DNA of 64,000 nt from Candidatus Onthoplasma faecipullorum (GTDB lineage: Bacteria > Bacillota > Clostridia > Christensenellales > UBA1242): the NCBI GenBank assembly GCA_019120295.1, contig DWVI01000009.1, positions 44,161 to 108,160 on the forward strand, in the 5' to 3' direction. Positions 27,095 through 38,300 of the stretch are shown piece by piece. Position numbers and translations under genes: made by a program. Below the pieces are notes generated by a model that had not been told where the DNA came from, did not search any database, and saw nothing but the letters and a program-made list of their open reading frames with translations. Each line of letters opens with the position of its first letter. Within the stretch, counting starts at the first letter, position 1.

Positions 27095-29923
27095 TTATTT
27101 ATTTTTATCTCTTTCTAATATTTTCTTTAAATATAGCCCTGTGTAACTACCTTCAACTTTTGTTACTTCTTCTGGTGTGCCGGTTGCAACAACTTTTCCG
27201 CCACCTTCTCCACCTTCTGGCCCCATATCAATAATATAATCGGCTGTTTTAACAATATCTAGGTTATGTTCAATCACAACGACTGTGTTTCCGTTGCCAA
27301 CAAGTCGTTGCAAAATGTTCACTAATTTTTTAACGTCATATGAGTGAAGACCAGTTGTTGGTTCGTCCAAAATATAAACGGTGTTGCCTGTATCTCTACG
27401 AGTGAGCTCGCTAGCGAGTTTTAATCTCTGCGCTTCACCGCCTGATAATGTGGTTGCGCTTTGACCTAGTTTGATGTAACCTAGACCAACGTCCACAAGT
27501 GTTTGCAAAATATGTTTTATATTTGGAATAGCGTCAAAGAATTCATATGCTTCGTCGATGGTCATTTCAAGCACATCGTAAATTGATTTACCTTTATATT
27601 TAACTTCCAAAATTTCACGCGAATAACGTTTTCCGCCACACACTTCGCATGGCACAAACACGTCCGCCATGAAATACATTCTAAGGCGTTTTACACCATC
27701 ACCGGAACATGCTTCACATCTTCCGCCTGGCACATTGAAACTAAAATGCGTTGATGTTAGCCCACGTTCTTTTGCACTTGGTGTGGACGCAAACAATTCA
27801 CGTATTTTTGTAAACAATCCTGAATATGTTGCTGGGTTACTACGCGGTGTTCTTCCTATTGGTGTTTGGTCGATTTGAATAACTTTGTCAATGTCTTCTA
27901 TTCCTAATATTTCACCAATATTTCTATCCTTATCTCGTTTGTTAAGTTTATTAAATAGTGCGCGGTAAAAAATGTCGTTTACTAGGGTTGATTTACCACT
28001 TCCGCTAACACCTGTAACGCAAGTTAAAACTCCACGTGGAATTGCAACGTCTAGCCCTTCAATGTTGTGTTCCCTGCAATCAAGAAGCCTAATATAACCT
28101 TTTTCAATAGGTCGGCGAGTGGTTGGCACTTCAATCTTTTCTTCACCTGATAAAAATTTTCCTGTGATTGAGCGTGGGCTTGCAATTAAATCTTCAACGC
28201 TTCCACATGCAACCACTTCTCCACCATGCACGCCTGCTTTTGGACCAATATCCACAATATAGTCGGCTGAACGAATTGTGTCTTCGTCATGCTCAACCAC
28301 GATTAGTGTGTTACCTAAATCGCGAAGGCTTTTAAGTGTGTCAATCAACTTATCGTTGTCGCGCTGGTGAAGGCCAATGCTTGGCTCGTCCAAAATATAC
28401 AAAACGCCACTTAGTCCGCTTCCAATTTGTGTTGCAAGCCTAATACGTTGGCTTTCACCACCAGATAGTGTGCCCGCCCTACGTGATAAATTTAGATAAG
28501 TTAAACCTACATTTACTAAGAAACTAAGGCGCGACAAAATCTCATGCAAAATACTTTCTGCAATCATTTGTTCGGTCTTGGTTAGTTTTAACTCTTTTAA
28601 AAACGCATATAATTTTATAATAGACATGTCGCATAAATCGGCGATGTTTTTATTTTCTATTTTGATTGATAGAGCGCTTGGGTTTAGGCGTTTTCCTAGG
28701 CACTCTGGGCAAGTGTCTTCACTCATGAGTTTGTATATTTCTTCTTTTACGTACTCGCTTGTGCTTTCTTGAAATCTTCTAAGTAAATCAGGAATAATTC
28801 CCATAAAAAGCGCGTCTTTTTGCACTAAATATTGGTGCAAATTTGGGGCAATCATATCTTTATCACCTTTTTCACCATTAATAAGCGCTTCTCTTCCTTC
28901 CTTACTTATTTTATAATATGGTGTGTCGGCTGTAAAACCATATTTTTTGCCAAGTTTAATAAGTGCTTTTTTAGTTAGCCCCGTTGCATCAATATTAAAG
29001 CCCATAACTGCAAGAGCCCCTTCATTTATTGACAATCTATCATTTTTAACAATCGCATTTTCACCTATTTTTATAACGTAACCAAGTCCGCCACACTTTG
29101 GGCATGCACCTGCGTGGTTATTAAAACTAAACAACGTTGGTTCTATATCAGGGATAGAAATTCCACAGTCAACACAACTATATTTAACGCTATATAATTT
29201 ATCTTCGCCGTCAACATTTACAATCACTATTCCGTTAGCCATTTGCAAACATTTATCAATTGACTCGGTAAGACGCGAAACAATACCTTCTTTTTTAACT
29301 ATTCTATCTACAACAACATACACGTCGTGACGTTTATTTTTATCAAGTGCTATTGCATCGTCGAGTGAATAGATTTGTTTATCTATCATAACGCGGACAA
29401 ATCCGTCCTTTTTTAACCCTTCAAGCGTCTTTTCATGCGTACCCTTTTGCGCGCGTATGATTGGCGCCATTATAAGCATTTTGGCGCCGTCCTTTGCTTC
29501 CATAACCCTATCAACAATCTGGTCTAGCGTTTGAACGGTGATAGGTTTTCCACAATTTGGGCAATAAGGCTTTCCAATTCGTGCAAAAAGCAAACGAAGA
29601 TAATCATATATCTCTGTTATAGTGCCAACTGTTGAACGTGGATTATTGTTGGTGCTTTTTTGGTCTATTGAAATGGCAGGGCTTAGCCCGTCAATGCTTT
29701 CAACATCTGGTTTTTGCATTTGACCTAAAAATTGGCGAGCATAACTTGACAAACTCTCCATATATCTTCGTTGACCTTCTGCAAAAATTGTGTCAAAAGC
29801 AAGTGTTGATTTGCCACAACCGCTAACTCCCGAAAAAACAACTAGTTTATTTTTTGGTATAACTAGGTCAATATTTTTTAAATTGTTTTCTTTTGCACCC
29901 TTTACAACAATATTTTCTAACAT
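27095..29923 (-). CDS. uvrA: Excinuclease ABC subunit A (UvrA)
   Basis: DNA-damage-recognising ABC ATPase of nucleotide excision repair that loads UvrB. It has two ABC modules, each with Walker A (SGVSGCGKSTLAF; TGVSGSGKSTLVN) and signature (LSGGE), plus zinc-finger cysteines CPNC, CVDC/CPKC and CEAC...CEVC. The track start (29983, TTG) lies within the promoter, at the -10 spacer, so it cannot be translated. The ATG at 29923 (MLENIVVKGAKENNL) gives 942 aa, the usual UvrA length, with GGAG 12 nt upstream. uvrB is 3.4 kb away in a separate, opposite operon. Confidence 0.98.
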   Translation of the reverse strand: MLENIVVKGAKENNLKNIDLVIPKNKLVVFSGVSGCGKSTLAFDTIFAEGQRRYMESLSSYARQFLGQMQKPDVESIDGLSPAISIDQKSTNNNPRSTVGTITEIYDYLRLLFARIGKPYCPNCGKPITVQTLDQIVDRVMEAKDGAKMLIMAPIIRAQKGTHEKTLEGLKKDGFVRVMIDKQIYSLDDAIALDKNKRHDVYVVVDRIVKKEGIVSRLTESIDKCLQMANGIVIVNVDGEDKLYSVKYSCVDCGISIPDIEPTLFSFNNHAGACPKCGGLGYVIKIGENAIVKNDRLSINEGALAVMGFNIDATGLTKKALIKLGKKYGFTADTPYYKISKEGREALINGEKGDKDMIAPNLHQYLVQKDALFMGIIPDLLRRFQESTSEYVKEEIYKLMSEDTCPECLGKRLNPSALSIKIENKNIADLCDMSIIKLYAFLKELKLTKTEQMIAESILHEILSRLSFLVNVGLTYLNLSRRAGTLSGGESQRIRLATQIGSGLSGVLYILDEPSIGLHQRDNDKLIDTLKSLRDLGNTLIVVEHDEDTIRSADYIVDIGPKAGVHGGEVVACGSVEDLIASPRSITGKFLSGEEKIEVPTTRRPIEKGYIRLLDCREHNIEGLDVAIPRGVLTCVTGVSGSGKSTLVNDIFYRALFNKLNKRDKDRNIGEILGIEDIDKVIQIDQTPIGRTPRSNPATYSGLFTKIRELFASTPSAKERGLTSTHFSFNVPGGRCEACSGDGVKRLRMYFMADVFVPCEVCGGKRYSREILEVKYKGKSIYDVLEMTIDEAYEFFDAIPNIKHILQTLVDVGLGYIKLGQSATTLSGGEAQRLKLASELTRRDTGNTVYILDEPTTGLHSYDVKKLVNILQRLVGNGNTVVVIEHNLDIVKTADYIIDMGPEGGEGGGKVVATGTPEEVTKVEGSYTGLYLKKILERDKNK

Positions 29924-29966
29924 CTTTATAATTTTCTCCGTTTGTATTAAATTTATAAGCGTATAT

Positions 29967-29995
29967 ATTATAACAAATTGCAACTATTTTTTCAA
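29967..29995 (-). promoter_or_regulatory. uvrA promoter TTGAAA-N17-TATAAT
   Basis: On the minus strand TTGAAA (29995-29990), 17-nt spacer, TATAAT (29972-29967). No obvious SOS box was recognised overlapping it. Confidence 0.85.
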
Positions 29996-30066
29996 GTGTT
30001 AACATTTAAAGATTAAAAAATTAACTATGAGTTAAATAGAAATATTATTTCTTTCAATTACAAATT

Positions 30067-30092
30067 AAAAAACTCCGATATGGAGTTTTTTA
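30067..30092 (-). terminator. Terminator of 141-aa gene (bidirectional)
   Basis: AAAAAACTCC-GATAT-GGAGTTTTTT, directly downstream of the 30104 stop. Confidence 0.85.
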
Positions 30093-30103
30093 ATTATTTA
30101 AAT

Positions 30104-30529
30104 CTAACTTCTTCTTGGAATAGTTACAACTAACAATAGTGCGAGCACTCCCACGCCTATTGTTACCCACATTCCCACTTGGTTAGTTGCAACGTTCACT
30201 TCTGTGTCTGTAATAGACAAAACTGTTGGCATATTTATCTGGTACATATTAGATATCGCTAATTTCATATCGTTATCATCAAAAGTTTCGTCGTCACTAA
30301 TAATAACCTTATTTCCGCTTAGTTTGTAAAAATATTCGGTTGTTGTCTCAGTTGCACTTGTGCTAACTGTAACCTTACCGTTAAAACCGAATTTATAAGA
30401 TGTTGTGACTTCTTCGTCGGCAATAGTTGTTGTGTAGTTATACGTGCCGAATGGAAGAATAAAACATGGATATCCGTAGCAAACCACAACAAAAGCAATA
30501 CAAATTATTAATAAAATTTTTCTTAACAT
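30104..30529 (-). CDS. Small bitopic exported protein of unknown function
   Basis: 141 aa. N-terminal hydrophobic segment (ILLIICIAFVVVCYGYPCFI) acts as signal or anchor; about 90 Thr/Ser-rich residues with beta propensity (KFGFNGKVTVSTSATETTTE) follow. A second transmembrane helix (VTIGVGVLALLLVVTIP) comes at the C-terminus with a basic end. This could be a wall/membrane-interface protein. No family recognised. AAGGAG ribosome site and a consensus promoter make it a real, probably well-expressed gene. Confidence 0.75.
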   Translation of the reverse strand: MLRKILLIICIAFVVVCYGYPCFILPFGTYNYTTTIADEEVTTSYKFGFNGKVTVSTSATETTTEYFYKLSGNKVIISDDETFDDNDMKLAISNMYQINMPTVLSITDTEVNVATNQVGMWVTIGVGVLALLLVVTIPRRS

Positions 30530-30549
30530 ATTTGTTTCTCCTTATTTTG

Positions 30550-30578
30550 ATTATATCACCTAAAAATTTAATTGTCAA
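30550..30578 (-). promoter_or_regulatory. Promoter TTGACA-N17-TATAAT of 141-aa gene
   Basis: Perfect -35 and -10 hexamers on the minus strand with 17-nt spacing; start near 30543, giving a very short leader. Confidence 0.9.
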
Positions 30579-30721
30579 TAATACGACAAAGTTCGCAGAA
30601 ATTTTATAAATCTTTATTTAGAGTTAATTATTGAAACACATCAAGTAAATTACTATATTAACACAGTGATATGTGTTATTTTATGCTATATTGTCAATTA
30701 TTATATATCAGTGTTTAACGC

Positions 30722-30750
30722 TTGACCAAATTTATGAAAAATTTTAAAAT
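30722..30750 (+). promoter_or_regulatory. pepF promoter TTGACC-N17-TAAAAT
   Basis: TTGACC at 30722-30727 and TAAAAT at 30745-30750. Upstream, AACACA-GTGATA-TGTGTT (30660-30677) is an imperfect palindrome that could be an operator. Confidence 0.75.
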
Positions 30751-30771
30751 ATACATCGGTAGGAGTGTGAA

Positions 30772-32541
30772 ATGAAAAAAAGAAGTCAAATAGCGAATGA
30801 ATATAAATGGGACTTGTCGTCCTACATCAAAAATGAAAGTGAAATCAATCGAATTTTTAGTTTAATGGAAGAATTGCCAACAAAACTTTGTAAATACAAT
30901 GGCAAATTGAATGATAAAGACTTATTATTTGAGCGCCTAAACAGTTTTAATGACGAATTTTGTGAGATAAACATTTTGGCGTCTTACATTGGAAATTCTT
31001 TACATGTGAATTCAACGGACACTGAGATGTTAAAATACTCACAAAAATTTGATAATTTATACCAAAAAATCAGTGTTGCCAATTCATATTTTATTCCGCA
31101 AATGTATGAGTTGGATACTGAATATTTGAATAGTTTATTATTAGACAAACGAATTGGCAATAATGATAATTTTATTAAGGATATAATAAAATCAAAATCG
31201 CATAAGTTGGACGAAAAAACTAATACTTTGTTATCTCAAATGGGCAAATTTTTATCCCCTGGTTCTAATTTGCACGCACAAATGATAGACGAAATAAAAT
31301 ATGCAGATATTGTTGACGAAAAAGGAAAAACTTATAAATTAGATAACGCCAACATTTCAAAGTTTTTGCAAGGAAAAAATAGAACTCTTAGAAAAAATGC
31401 GTATTTCTCTCGACTTAATGCGTACAAACAATTTAACAAAACTTTTGCTGAACTTTATATAACCGACCTTGAAGAATGCAGTTTTAATAGTAAACTTACT
31501 AATTTTAAGTCAACATTGGAAGCAGAATTATTTGAAGACGATATTCCACTATCTGTTTTTGAAAATAATATTCAGGTTGTAAATTCAAATATAAAAATAC
31601 TAAAAAATTTCATAAAAACACTGAAAAAACTATCAAAATTAAAAGATTTTTTATATTTTGACTTACTTGAAGATAGCGGTCTAAATAAAAAATTCACGAT
31701 TGAAGAGAGTAAAGAGATTATACTAAACGCCCTTGCCCCACTTGGAAAGGAATATTTATCTATTGTGAAGAAAAAGTTTTCGGACAAGTCAATAGATTAT
31801 CTTCCATGTGAGCATAAATCAACCGGCGGATATTGCTCTAACACATACAAGGCAAAAACTGTTATTCTTATGAATTTTGTGGACGATTTTAATTCACTTA
31901 GCACGTTAATTCATGAAATGGGTCATTGTGTGAACGCGGAATATTTTAATAGTGCACAACCTTACGAAAAATCTGGTATAACGATTTTTGCTGCTGAAAT
32001 TGCAAGCACTGTAAATGAAATTTTACTTAATTTTTATATGCAAAGCCATGCTAAATCAAAACGCGAAAAATCATACTATCTAAAACAATTATTAGATAGT
32101 GTAAATAACACTATATTTAGGCAAACACTATTTAGCGAATTTGAACATTTTGCACACACTAAAATTGAAAACGAAGAAAATTTAACATATGAAGATTTAA
32201 ACAATAAATATTTGGAATTATCTAAAAAGTATTATGGTGGCGCATGCATTGTTCCAAGCGCTCAACAGTATGAATGGATGCGTGTCCCACACTTTTATTC
32301 TTCTTATTATGTGTTCACTTACTCAACTGGTATGCTCACTGCAATAACCATTGCTAATAAGTTACTAAATGATAACACGTTTAAAGATAAGTACATTTTA
32401 TTCTTAAAAAATGGCACAAACAAGCCAGCTACTGAAATGTTAAAAGAAATTGGAATTGATGTAACCAAAAAAGAAACATTTTTAGATGCTTTTAAGTTTA
32501 TTGAAAATCAGCTTCAAACATACATTGACATCAATAAATAA
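30772..32541 (+). CDS. pepF: Oligoendopeptidase F (M3 family zinc peptidase)
   Basis: Cytoplasmic metallopeptidase that cuts short peptides. The catalytic HExxH is visible in STLIHEMGHCVNAEYF (about residues 378-393), with downstream EIASTVNEILLNFY supplying the third zinc ligand Glu. 589 aa is typical of PepF/M3B. TAGGAG precedes the ATG. Likely role: peptide turnover. It is followed closely by the winged-helix/TM operon, which has its own promoter. Confidence 0.95.
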   Translation: MKKRSQIANEYKWDLSSYIKNESEINRIFSLMEELPTKLCKYNGKLNDKDLLFERLNSFNDEFCEINILASYIGNSLHVNSTDTEMLKYSQKFDNLYQKISVANSYFIPQMYELDTEYLNSLLLDKRIGNNDNFIKDIIKSKSHKLDEKTNTLLSQMGKFLSPGSNLHAQMIDEIKYADIVDEKGKTYKLDNANISKFLQGKNRTLRKNAYFSRLNAYKQFNKTFAELYITDLEECSFNSKLTNFKSTLEAELFEDDIPLSVFENNIQVVNSNIKILKNFIKTLKKLSKLKDFLYFDLLEDSGLNKKFTIEESKEIILNALAPLGKEYLSIVKKKFSDKSIDYLPCEHKSTGGYCSNTYKAKTVILMNFVDDFNSLSTLIHEMGHCVNAEYFNSAQPYEKSGITIFAAEIASTVNEILLNFYMQSHAKSKREKSYYLKQLLDSVNNTIFRQTLFSEFEHFAHTKIENEENLTYEDLNNKYLELSKKYYGGACIVPSAQQYEWMRVPHFYSSYYVFTYSTGMLTAITIANKLLNDNTFKDKYILFLKNGTNKPATEMLKEIGIDVTKKETFLDAFKFIENQLQTYIDINK

Positions 32542-32552
32542 TTATCAAAAGA

Positions 32553-32581
32553 TTGCAAAAAATATTTTCAGGTGGTATAAT
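32553..32581 (+). promoter_or_regulatory. Promoter TTGCAA-N17-TATAAT for uvrB operon
   Basis: TTGCAA 32553-32558 and TATAAT 32576-32581. The ATG at 32591 lies only 10 nt beyond the -10, so the transcript would be nearly leaderless for the first gene. Confidence 0.7.
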
Positions 32582-32590
32582 AGGGGTGAT

Positions 32591-32959
32591 ATGCTAGATA
32601 AAAAATCGACGGCAGTTTTAAAAGCATTGAACAAACTAGCAATGAACAGTGCATACAAAGTGGTTACAAGTGACGAAATTTTGTCAACTTTATCTCAAAA
32701 ATCACAATTTGACGCTGATAGTATAAACGAAATAATATCTTACCTTGAAAAACAGGAATATATCAATATCAAATTTAGTGAAGAAAACACTTATTGCTAT
32801 TCACTGCTCCCAAAAGCTAGGATATTTTTGGAGCAAGAAGGTGGAAAAGTTAAACCAAAAAAGTCAACTCTCCCCTTTTTGAATTATATCTACATTTTTA
32901 TCGCATCTTTTTTAGGTACTATGCTTGCGTTAATAATTTTCTTTGCGATAACTTTATAA
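32591..32959 (+). CDS. Winged-helix-like protein with C-terminal TM anchor (copy 1)
   Basis: The track start at 32486 is a TTG inside pepF; the ATG at 32591 after GGGGTGAT is preferred and gives 122 aa. Residues about 3-80 look like a winged helix (ATVLKALNKLA-type helix, TSDEILSTLS recognition-type helix, then EQEYINIKFSEENTYCYSLL wing). A transmembrane helix (YIYIFIASFLGTMLALIIFF) ends the protein. The next gene has the same layout. The HTH assignment is by pattern only. Confidence 0.7.
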   Translation: MLDKKSTAVLKALNKLAMNSAYKVVTSDEILSTLSQKSQFDADSINEIISYLEKQEYINIKFSEENTYCYSLLPKARIFLEQEGGKVKPKKSTLPFLNYIYIFIASFLGTMLALIIFFAITL

Positions 32960-32969
32960 GGACAAAGGT

Positions 32970-33329
32970 ATGCTAACATTTAAAGAAAAATACGTAATGG
33001 AATATGTTTATCAGAAATGCCAAGGCAAGAAATCTTGCCTTATTTCGCCGCGCGAAATTATTTCGCACGCATCAGATAAATACGTTATTTATCCGGACGA
33101 ACTCGAAAAAATTATGACAAATCTTAGTTATGATAACTATATTGAATTATTTAAGTCGGATAAAAAAGGTAGCCCTGTTTTCTGCGTTTCATTAAAAATT
33201 AAGGGTGAAGGCTTTCACAGGGAATTATCAAACAATAAACGTAACTTCTTTCTCTTGCTTGGTCGAACCATTGCGTTTGCAGCAATAAGTGCCTTAATAG
33301 GTGTGTTAATTAGATTTATTTTCTTATAA
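32970..33329 (+). CDS. Winged-helix-like protein with C-terminal TM anchor (copy 2)
   Basis: 119 aa. N-terminal helical region ([31 protein letters not shown]) with a wing-like [20 protein letters not shown], and a C-terminal transmembrane helix ([20 protein letters not shown]). It parallels the preceding gene and is probably an ancient tandem duplicate. Ten-nt gap upstream with AAGGAC; uvrB follows after 7 nt, so all three genes form one operon. Function unknown. Confidence 0.7.
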   Translation: MLTFKEKYVMEYVYQKCQGKKSCLISPREIISHASDKYVIYPDELEKIMTNLSYDNYIELFKSDKKGSPVFCVSLKIKGEGFHRELSNNKRNFFLLLGRTIAFAAISALIGVLIRFIFL

Positions 33330-33336
33330 GGACGGT

Positions 33337-35295
33337 ATGGAATATAGAGATTTTGAATTAGTTTCTAAATATAAGCCCACAGGTGACCAACCAGAAGCGA
33401 TTGAGAGCCTTGTGGAAGGTGTTAAAGACGGACTAACTGCGCAAGTGTTAAAAGGTGTTACCGGTAGTGGTAAAACGTTTACAATGGCAAATGTGATTGC
33501 AAAACTAAACCGTCCCACCCTTGTTCTTGCGCATAATAAAACTTTGGCTGCACAGTTGTGTAATGAATTTAGGGAATTTTTCCCTAACAACCGTGTGGAA
33601 TTTTTTGTTTCATATTATGATTATTATCAACCAGAAGCGTACATCGTTTCTAGTGATACATATATTGAAAAAGACATGAGTGTAAACGACGAAATTGATA
33701 AACTTCGCCACAGTGCAACTAGTAGTTTATTGGAGAGAAGTGACACAATCGTTGTGGCATCGGTTTCATGTATCTATGGTTTAGGTGCACCAAAAGAATA
33801 TTTTGACTTGCACATTTCACTTCGCATTGGGGATAAACTAACTCGTGAAGATTTAATAAAAAGGCTTATAAACATTCAATATACGCGCAACGAAATTGAT
33901 TTTACGCGTTCAACTTTCCGTGCGCGCGGTGATGTTGTGGATATTTTTCCAGCAGATAGCAGTGACCACGCTATAAGAGTGCAGTTTTTTGACGACGAGA
34001 TTGAAGAAATTTCCGAATTTGAAGTTGTAACCGGAAAAGTTACTAATCGATTAAAACATGCTTCAATCTTCCCTGCTAGCCACTACGCCGTTGGTAGTGA
34101 AAAATTAAATAATGCCCTTGAACAAATTAAACATGACGCGATTGAACGTGAACAATACTTTACGCGTGAAGGAAAATATATTGAAGCGCAAAGAATTAAA
34201 GAGCGCACAAATTATGATTTAGAAATGATGCGTGAAATGGGTTATTGTTCGGGTATAGAAAACTATTCACGGTATTTTGATGGTAGGCGCCCAGGTGAGC
34301 CACCTTACACCTTACTCGATTATTTCCCAGACGGCTTTTTATTGTTTGTGGACGAAAGCCATATAACTCTCCCACAAATTCGTGGTATGTATAATGGTGA
34401 TAGAGCGCGCAAAACAAGCCTTGTGGACTATGGTTTTAGGCTTCCTAGTGCATTTGATAACCGCCCACTTAACTTTGAAGAATTTAACGCGCGAATTGGT
34501 CAAGCAATTTACGTTTCAGCAACACCTAACCAGTATGAGTTGTCGCTCGCTGGTAATGTTGTTGAGCAAATTATTCGTCCAACATATCTACTCGACCCTG
34601 AAATTGAAGTGAGACCAAGCGTTGGTCAAGTTGACGATTTATTTGACGAAATAAATAAAAACATTGAAAAACACGGAAAAGTGCTTATTACAACGCTAAC
34701 CAAAAAAATGGCGGAAGATTTGTGCGCATACTTTGGTGAAAATGGCGTTAGAGTTAAATATTTGCACAGTGATATTGACACATTAGAGCGTGTTAAAATA
34801 ATCAATGAACTCCGCTCAGACGAATTTGATGTGTTAATTGGTATTAACCTACTACGTGAAGGATTGGACCTTCCAGAAGTTACACTCGTTGCGATTTTAG
34901 ATGCGGATAAAGAAGGGTTTTTACGTAGTGCAACGTCGCTTATTCAAACTATTGGTCGTGCTGCGCGCAACAGTGAAAGTAAGGTTATAATGTATGCAGA
35001 TAGAATGACAGATAGCATGAAAATAGCAATAGACGAAACAAATTACAGGCGTGAAAAACAGCAAGCATATAACATTGCGCATAATGTTAAACCACAGACT
35101 ATTAAAAAAGACGTTGTTGACACATTAAAAATAACAATGGACGCAAAAGAAGAAAAAATGGATAAAAAGGATATCACTAAAAAGATTGAACAACTAAAAG
35201 GAATGATGTCAACCGCCGCTAGTCAATTAGACTTTGAAACAGCAATAAAACTTCGCGAAGAAATAGCAAAATTAAAACGCAAATTAAGAAAATAA
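33337..35295 (+). CDS. uvrB: Excinuclease ABC subunit B (UvrB)
   Basis: Helicase-like damage verification subunit of nucleotide excision repair. Walker [10 protein letters not shown] (about residue 40-48), the beta-hairpin [10 protein letters not shown] that probes DNA, DESH box, helicase motif [11 protein letters not shown], and the C-terminal UVR/coiled-coil motif [20 protein letters not shown] that binds UvrC. 652 aa, standard. AAGGACGGT is the ribosome site. Last gene of the operon. Confidence 0.98.
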   Translation: MEYRDFELVSKYKPTGDQPEAIESLVEGVKDGLTAQVLKGVTGSGKTFTMANVIAKLNRPTLVLAHNKTLAAQLCNEFREFFPNNRVEFFVSYYDYYQPEAYIVSSDTYIEKDMSVNDEIDKLRHSATSSLLERSDTIVVASVSCIYGLGAPKEYFDLHISLRIGDKLTREDLIKRLINIQYTRNEIDFTRSTFRARGDVVDIFPADSSDHAIRVQFFDDEIEEISEFEVVTGKVTNRLKHASIFPASHYAVGSEKLNNALEQIKHDAIEREQYFTREGKYIEAQRIKERTNYDLEMMREMGYCSGIENYSRYFDGRRPGEPPYTLLDYFPDGFLLFVDESHITLPQIRGMYNGDRARKTSLVDYGFRLPSAFDNRPLNFEEFNARIGQAIYVSATPNQYELSLAGNVVEQIIRPTYLLDPEIEVRPSVGQVDDLFDEINKNIEKHGKVLITTLTKKMAEDLCAYFGENGVRVKYLHSDIDTLERVKIINELRSDEFDVLIGINLLREGLDLPEVTLVAILDADKEGFLRSATSLIQTIGRAARNSESKVIMYADRMTDSMKIAIDETNYRREKQQAYNIAHNVKPQTIKKDVVDTLKITMDAKEEKMDKKDITKKIEQLKGMMSTAASQLDFETAIKLREEIAKLKRKLRK

Positions 35296-35296
35296 T

Positions 35297-35328
35297 AAAA
35301 AAAGTTGAGAATTATCTCAACTTTTTTA
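35297..35328 (+). terminator. uvrB terminator (bidirectional)
   Basis: AAAAAAAGTTGAGA-ATTA-TCTCAACTTTTTT; also ends the convergent surface-protein gene, whose stop is 4 nt away. Confidence 0.9.
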
Positions 35329-35332
35329 TTTT

Positions 35333-38300
35333 TTATTCAACTTCACCTGATTTTGGTTCGTCGTCATTAGTTTCGGTTGTATCCTTAACTTCAACATTTT
35401 CTTCAACGTTTTCTTCAACTACTTCAGTTGATTTTTTACCTTTCTTGCTTGTTCCACCTTTTTTACCAGTGAATGTGAAGAATAAGATAACTCCTGCTAA
35501 AATTACTAATGAAACTACGATTAGGACAGTTCCAACGATTGTGTCGTTATTATTTTGTTCTGGTTCAGTTTCGCTAACAACATTGAAACTAATTTCTTTT
35601 GTTCCAGTGTTAGAATAACTATCTGTCATAGTTAAAGTTAGTGTGCACTTACCTGTGCCTGAAATGAAGTATTGACCAGTTTCTTCACCTGATGTTACAA
35701 TGCCATTTTCACCTGTTAACTCAACAGTTAAATTTGACCAACTTGTCATCATTCTGCTTGAACCGCTATCATCTCTATCCCAGATTTCTAGACCTGTGTC
35801 GTGAGTGTAAATAGTTGTGTCACCATTTTTAACTACGATTTCAAGTGTGTTTCTAGACCTATTTAAATTGATTTGATATTCAATTTGTGTTTCGCCGTCA
35901 TATACAAGTTCTTGCTCTAAAACGTCTTGACCAATAATTGTGAATGTTGGAGCAACGTTATCACCAACTTTAATTTCGTAAGATTGTTCGATTGAACCGT
36001 TGGCAGTTGTTGCGGTGTATGTTACACGGTATGTTCCCTTTGAATTTTCATTTGTTGTGAACACCCAAACTGCTGAGCCATTTCTGATTACACGTTGAGC
36101 ATCTCCTGCAACAGGAGTGTGACCGTCTGGGTCCAATACTGTAACAGTTACTTTTGCAACTTCTTTACCTTGGTGAGCAGTCATATCTGGAAGAATTATT
36201 TCTTGACCAGTACGCGCTGTGGTTTGAACTGTGATTGTGTTATCCCAAGTGATTTCTGGCATGGTGATATTAACATAAATCACTCTTTCTACTGCTGTTC
36301 TACCATCGTATGAACCTGAAATTCTAACTGTGTAACTACCTGCACTATTGAATGTGTAAGTGTTTTCTTGACCAGTAGGTTCATAATTTAAACCGCCATT
36401 ATCGTCGATTGTGATTTCAATGCCATCACTTGGCAATCTTTGAACGCCGTCTGAAGCATAAAGTGTAGGAGCGAATGTGATTGATGTTCCAACTTCTGCA
36501 CTTACAGTGTTACCAGATTTTGAAATTTCGTCTTCGTCTGTTGCACCTGTAACTTCAACGTTTAAGATTGGGTCTGAACTATCTTCAACTGTGAATGTAA
36601 AGTAAACACTAGTTGTGTTACCAGCATCGTCAGTTGCTGTGTAAATTACATAATATGTTCCAACTTGATTAGTTTTGATTGTGCCACCAACAATTGAGTT
36701 AGCACCAAATGATTTTCCACTAGTTGAAAGGTATTGTAGACCTGCGCTTTCACTTTCAGGTGAATTTACATAGTAAACTACATTCATTGCAAGTGAACTA
36801 TCAGCATCTGTAAATTGTATTGCTGGAAGAATAACGTCTGTTGCTTGATTGAACACCTTATCAGTTGTAACAGTTGTGTTACTTTCAATCAAATCGCCAT
36901 ATGTTCCGTCTGATAATTGAATGATGCTAGCAACCGGAGCACTTGTTTCGGTTGAATTTTCAATAGTAAGGGTTCTTGTGTCAACTCCTATTCTATTATA
37001 GTCATTCAAACTTACTGCAACTATTGTGATATTAGGTTGTTCAGCATAACCGGCATAGTCAATTTCAAATTGAGTGCTATTAACTTCGTCTTGTGTTGCA
37101 ATTGCAAAACCAGTGTAACCATAACCTTGCATTAAAGTTATGATTTGTGGGTCGTCAAGCAAGTTGCAAAGGTGTTTGTTTGTGTCACTTTCGTCGTCTG
37201 CTAAAACTGCATTCATTGCAGTTTTTAAATCTTGCTCAAAACCATTTCCTGATGTTGTGCTATAATAGTAGAATACAACATTTTTAAGTCTGCTATCGCC
37301 TTCGTCTGTTGCTGACATGTAAACAGTTAAAGGACTATTGCTACTTACTGTTGCTCCTTCTCTAATATTGCTAATAGAAGTTGTTGGAGTTGTTGCTTCA
37401 CTATCTTCTGTGCCAACTGTTGCACGTGATAAAACGTTAAATGAATATCTAGTTGTACCAGAAGAATATAGGTTAGTTTCTTGAGTTTTTACTGTGTTAG
37501 AGTAAACATAATAACCTAATGTGTATTCACCAGCGTAACGTGAAATATCGCTTTCTTCACCATCTGCTGTGAATTGGAATTTAACTGCTTTGTTATAATT
37601 TCTATAACCTGGGTTAGTTGATGTGTCTACTGCATAGTTGTAACCAGTTTCACCTTCGGTAACTTGAACCAACTCGCCGTCTTCAAATTTATAGTTATCT
37701 AGATAATAAATAGTTCTAGTGTTAGTGTTTTGAATATAACGAACGAATGTAAAATCACTGTAACTACTTACGCTATCTTTTGCATAAATAGCAGGGAACA
37801 CAAGTTCTGAATAACCGTAATTTGCTTTTAAATCTACTGCATAATTTGTGTTAACGTCTTCAACTGTTTCGCCGTCAACAACTGTGGTTGTAGGAGTTTG
37901 GCTACCTGCTTCACCTTGCAATTCGTAATCATAAGCCATATAGATTGTTGGAGCAGTATTATCTGTTACGTTAGATAATCTAACTTCAATAGACTTTTCA
38001 TTACCATAAGCATCTACGATTGTGTATTTAACAAGGTAGTTACCAACTAAATCATTATAATTTGTTACATTTTCAAAACCACCAACGCCTGTTGTCATGT
38101 TAAATGTGTAAGTATTATTAGTAAGTGTTTGTTTGATTTCAGTGTTATTGGCTTTTCTTATTTCAATAGATTTTAAGTTAAATGATGCATTGTTAGAAAC
38201 ACCGTCGCTAACTGTGATTGAAGGAAGAGTTACATCTGTATCTCCCAATTCAACTGTTGGCATTGATTGAACAGTTAAAGTTAAATCATTGACAGTTGGA

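Noticed and set aside
29924-29983. N-terminal extension of UvrA in the ORF track
   Set aside because: The TTG start lies within the uvrA promoter between -35 and -10; the extra residues are not in UvrA proteins.
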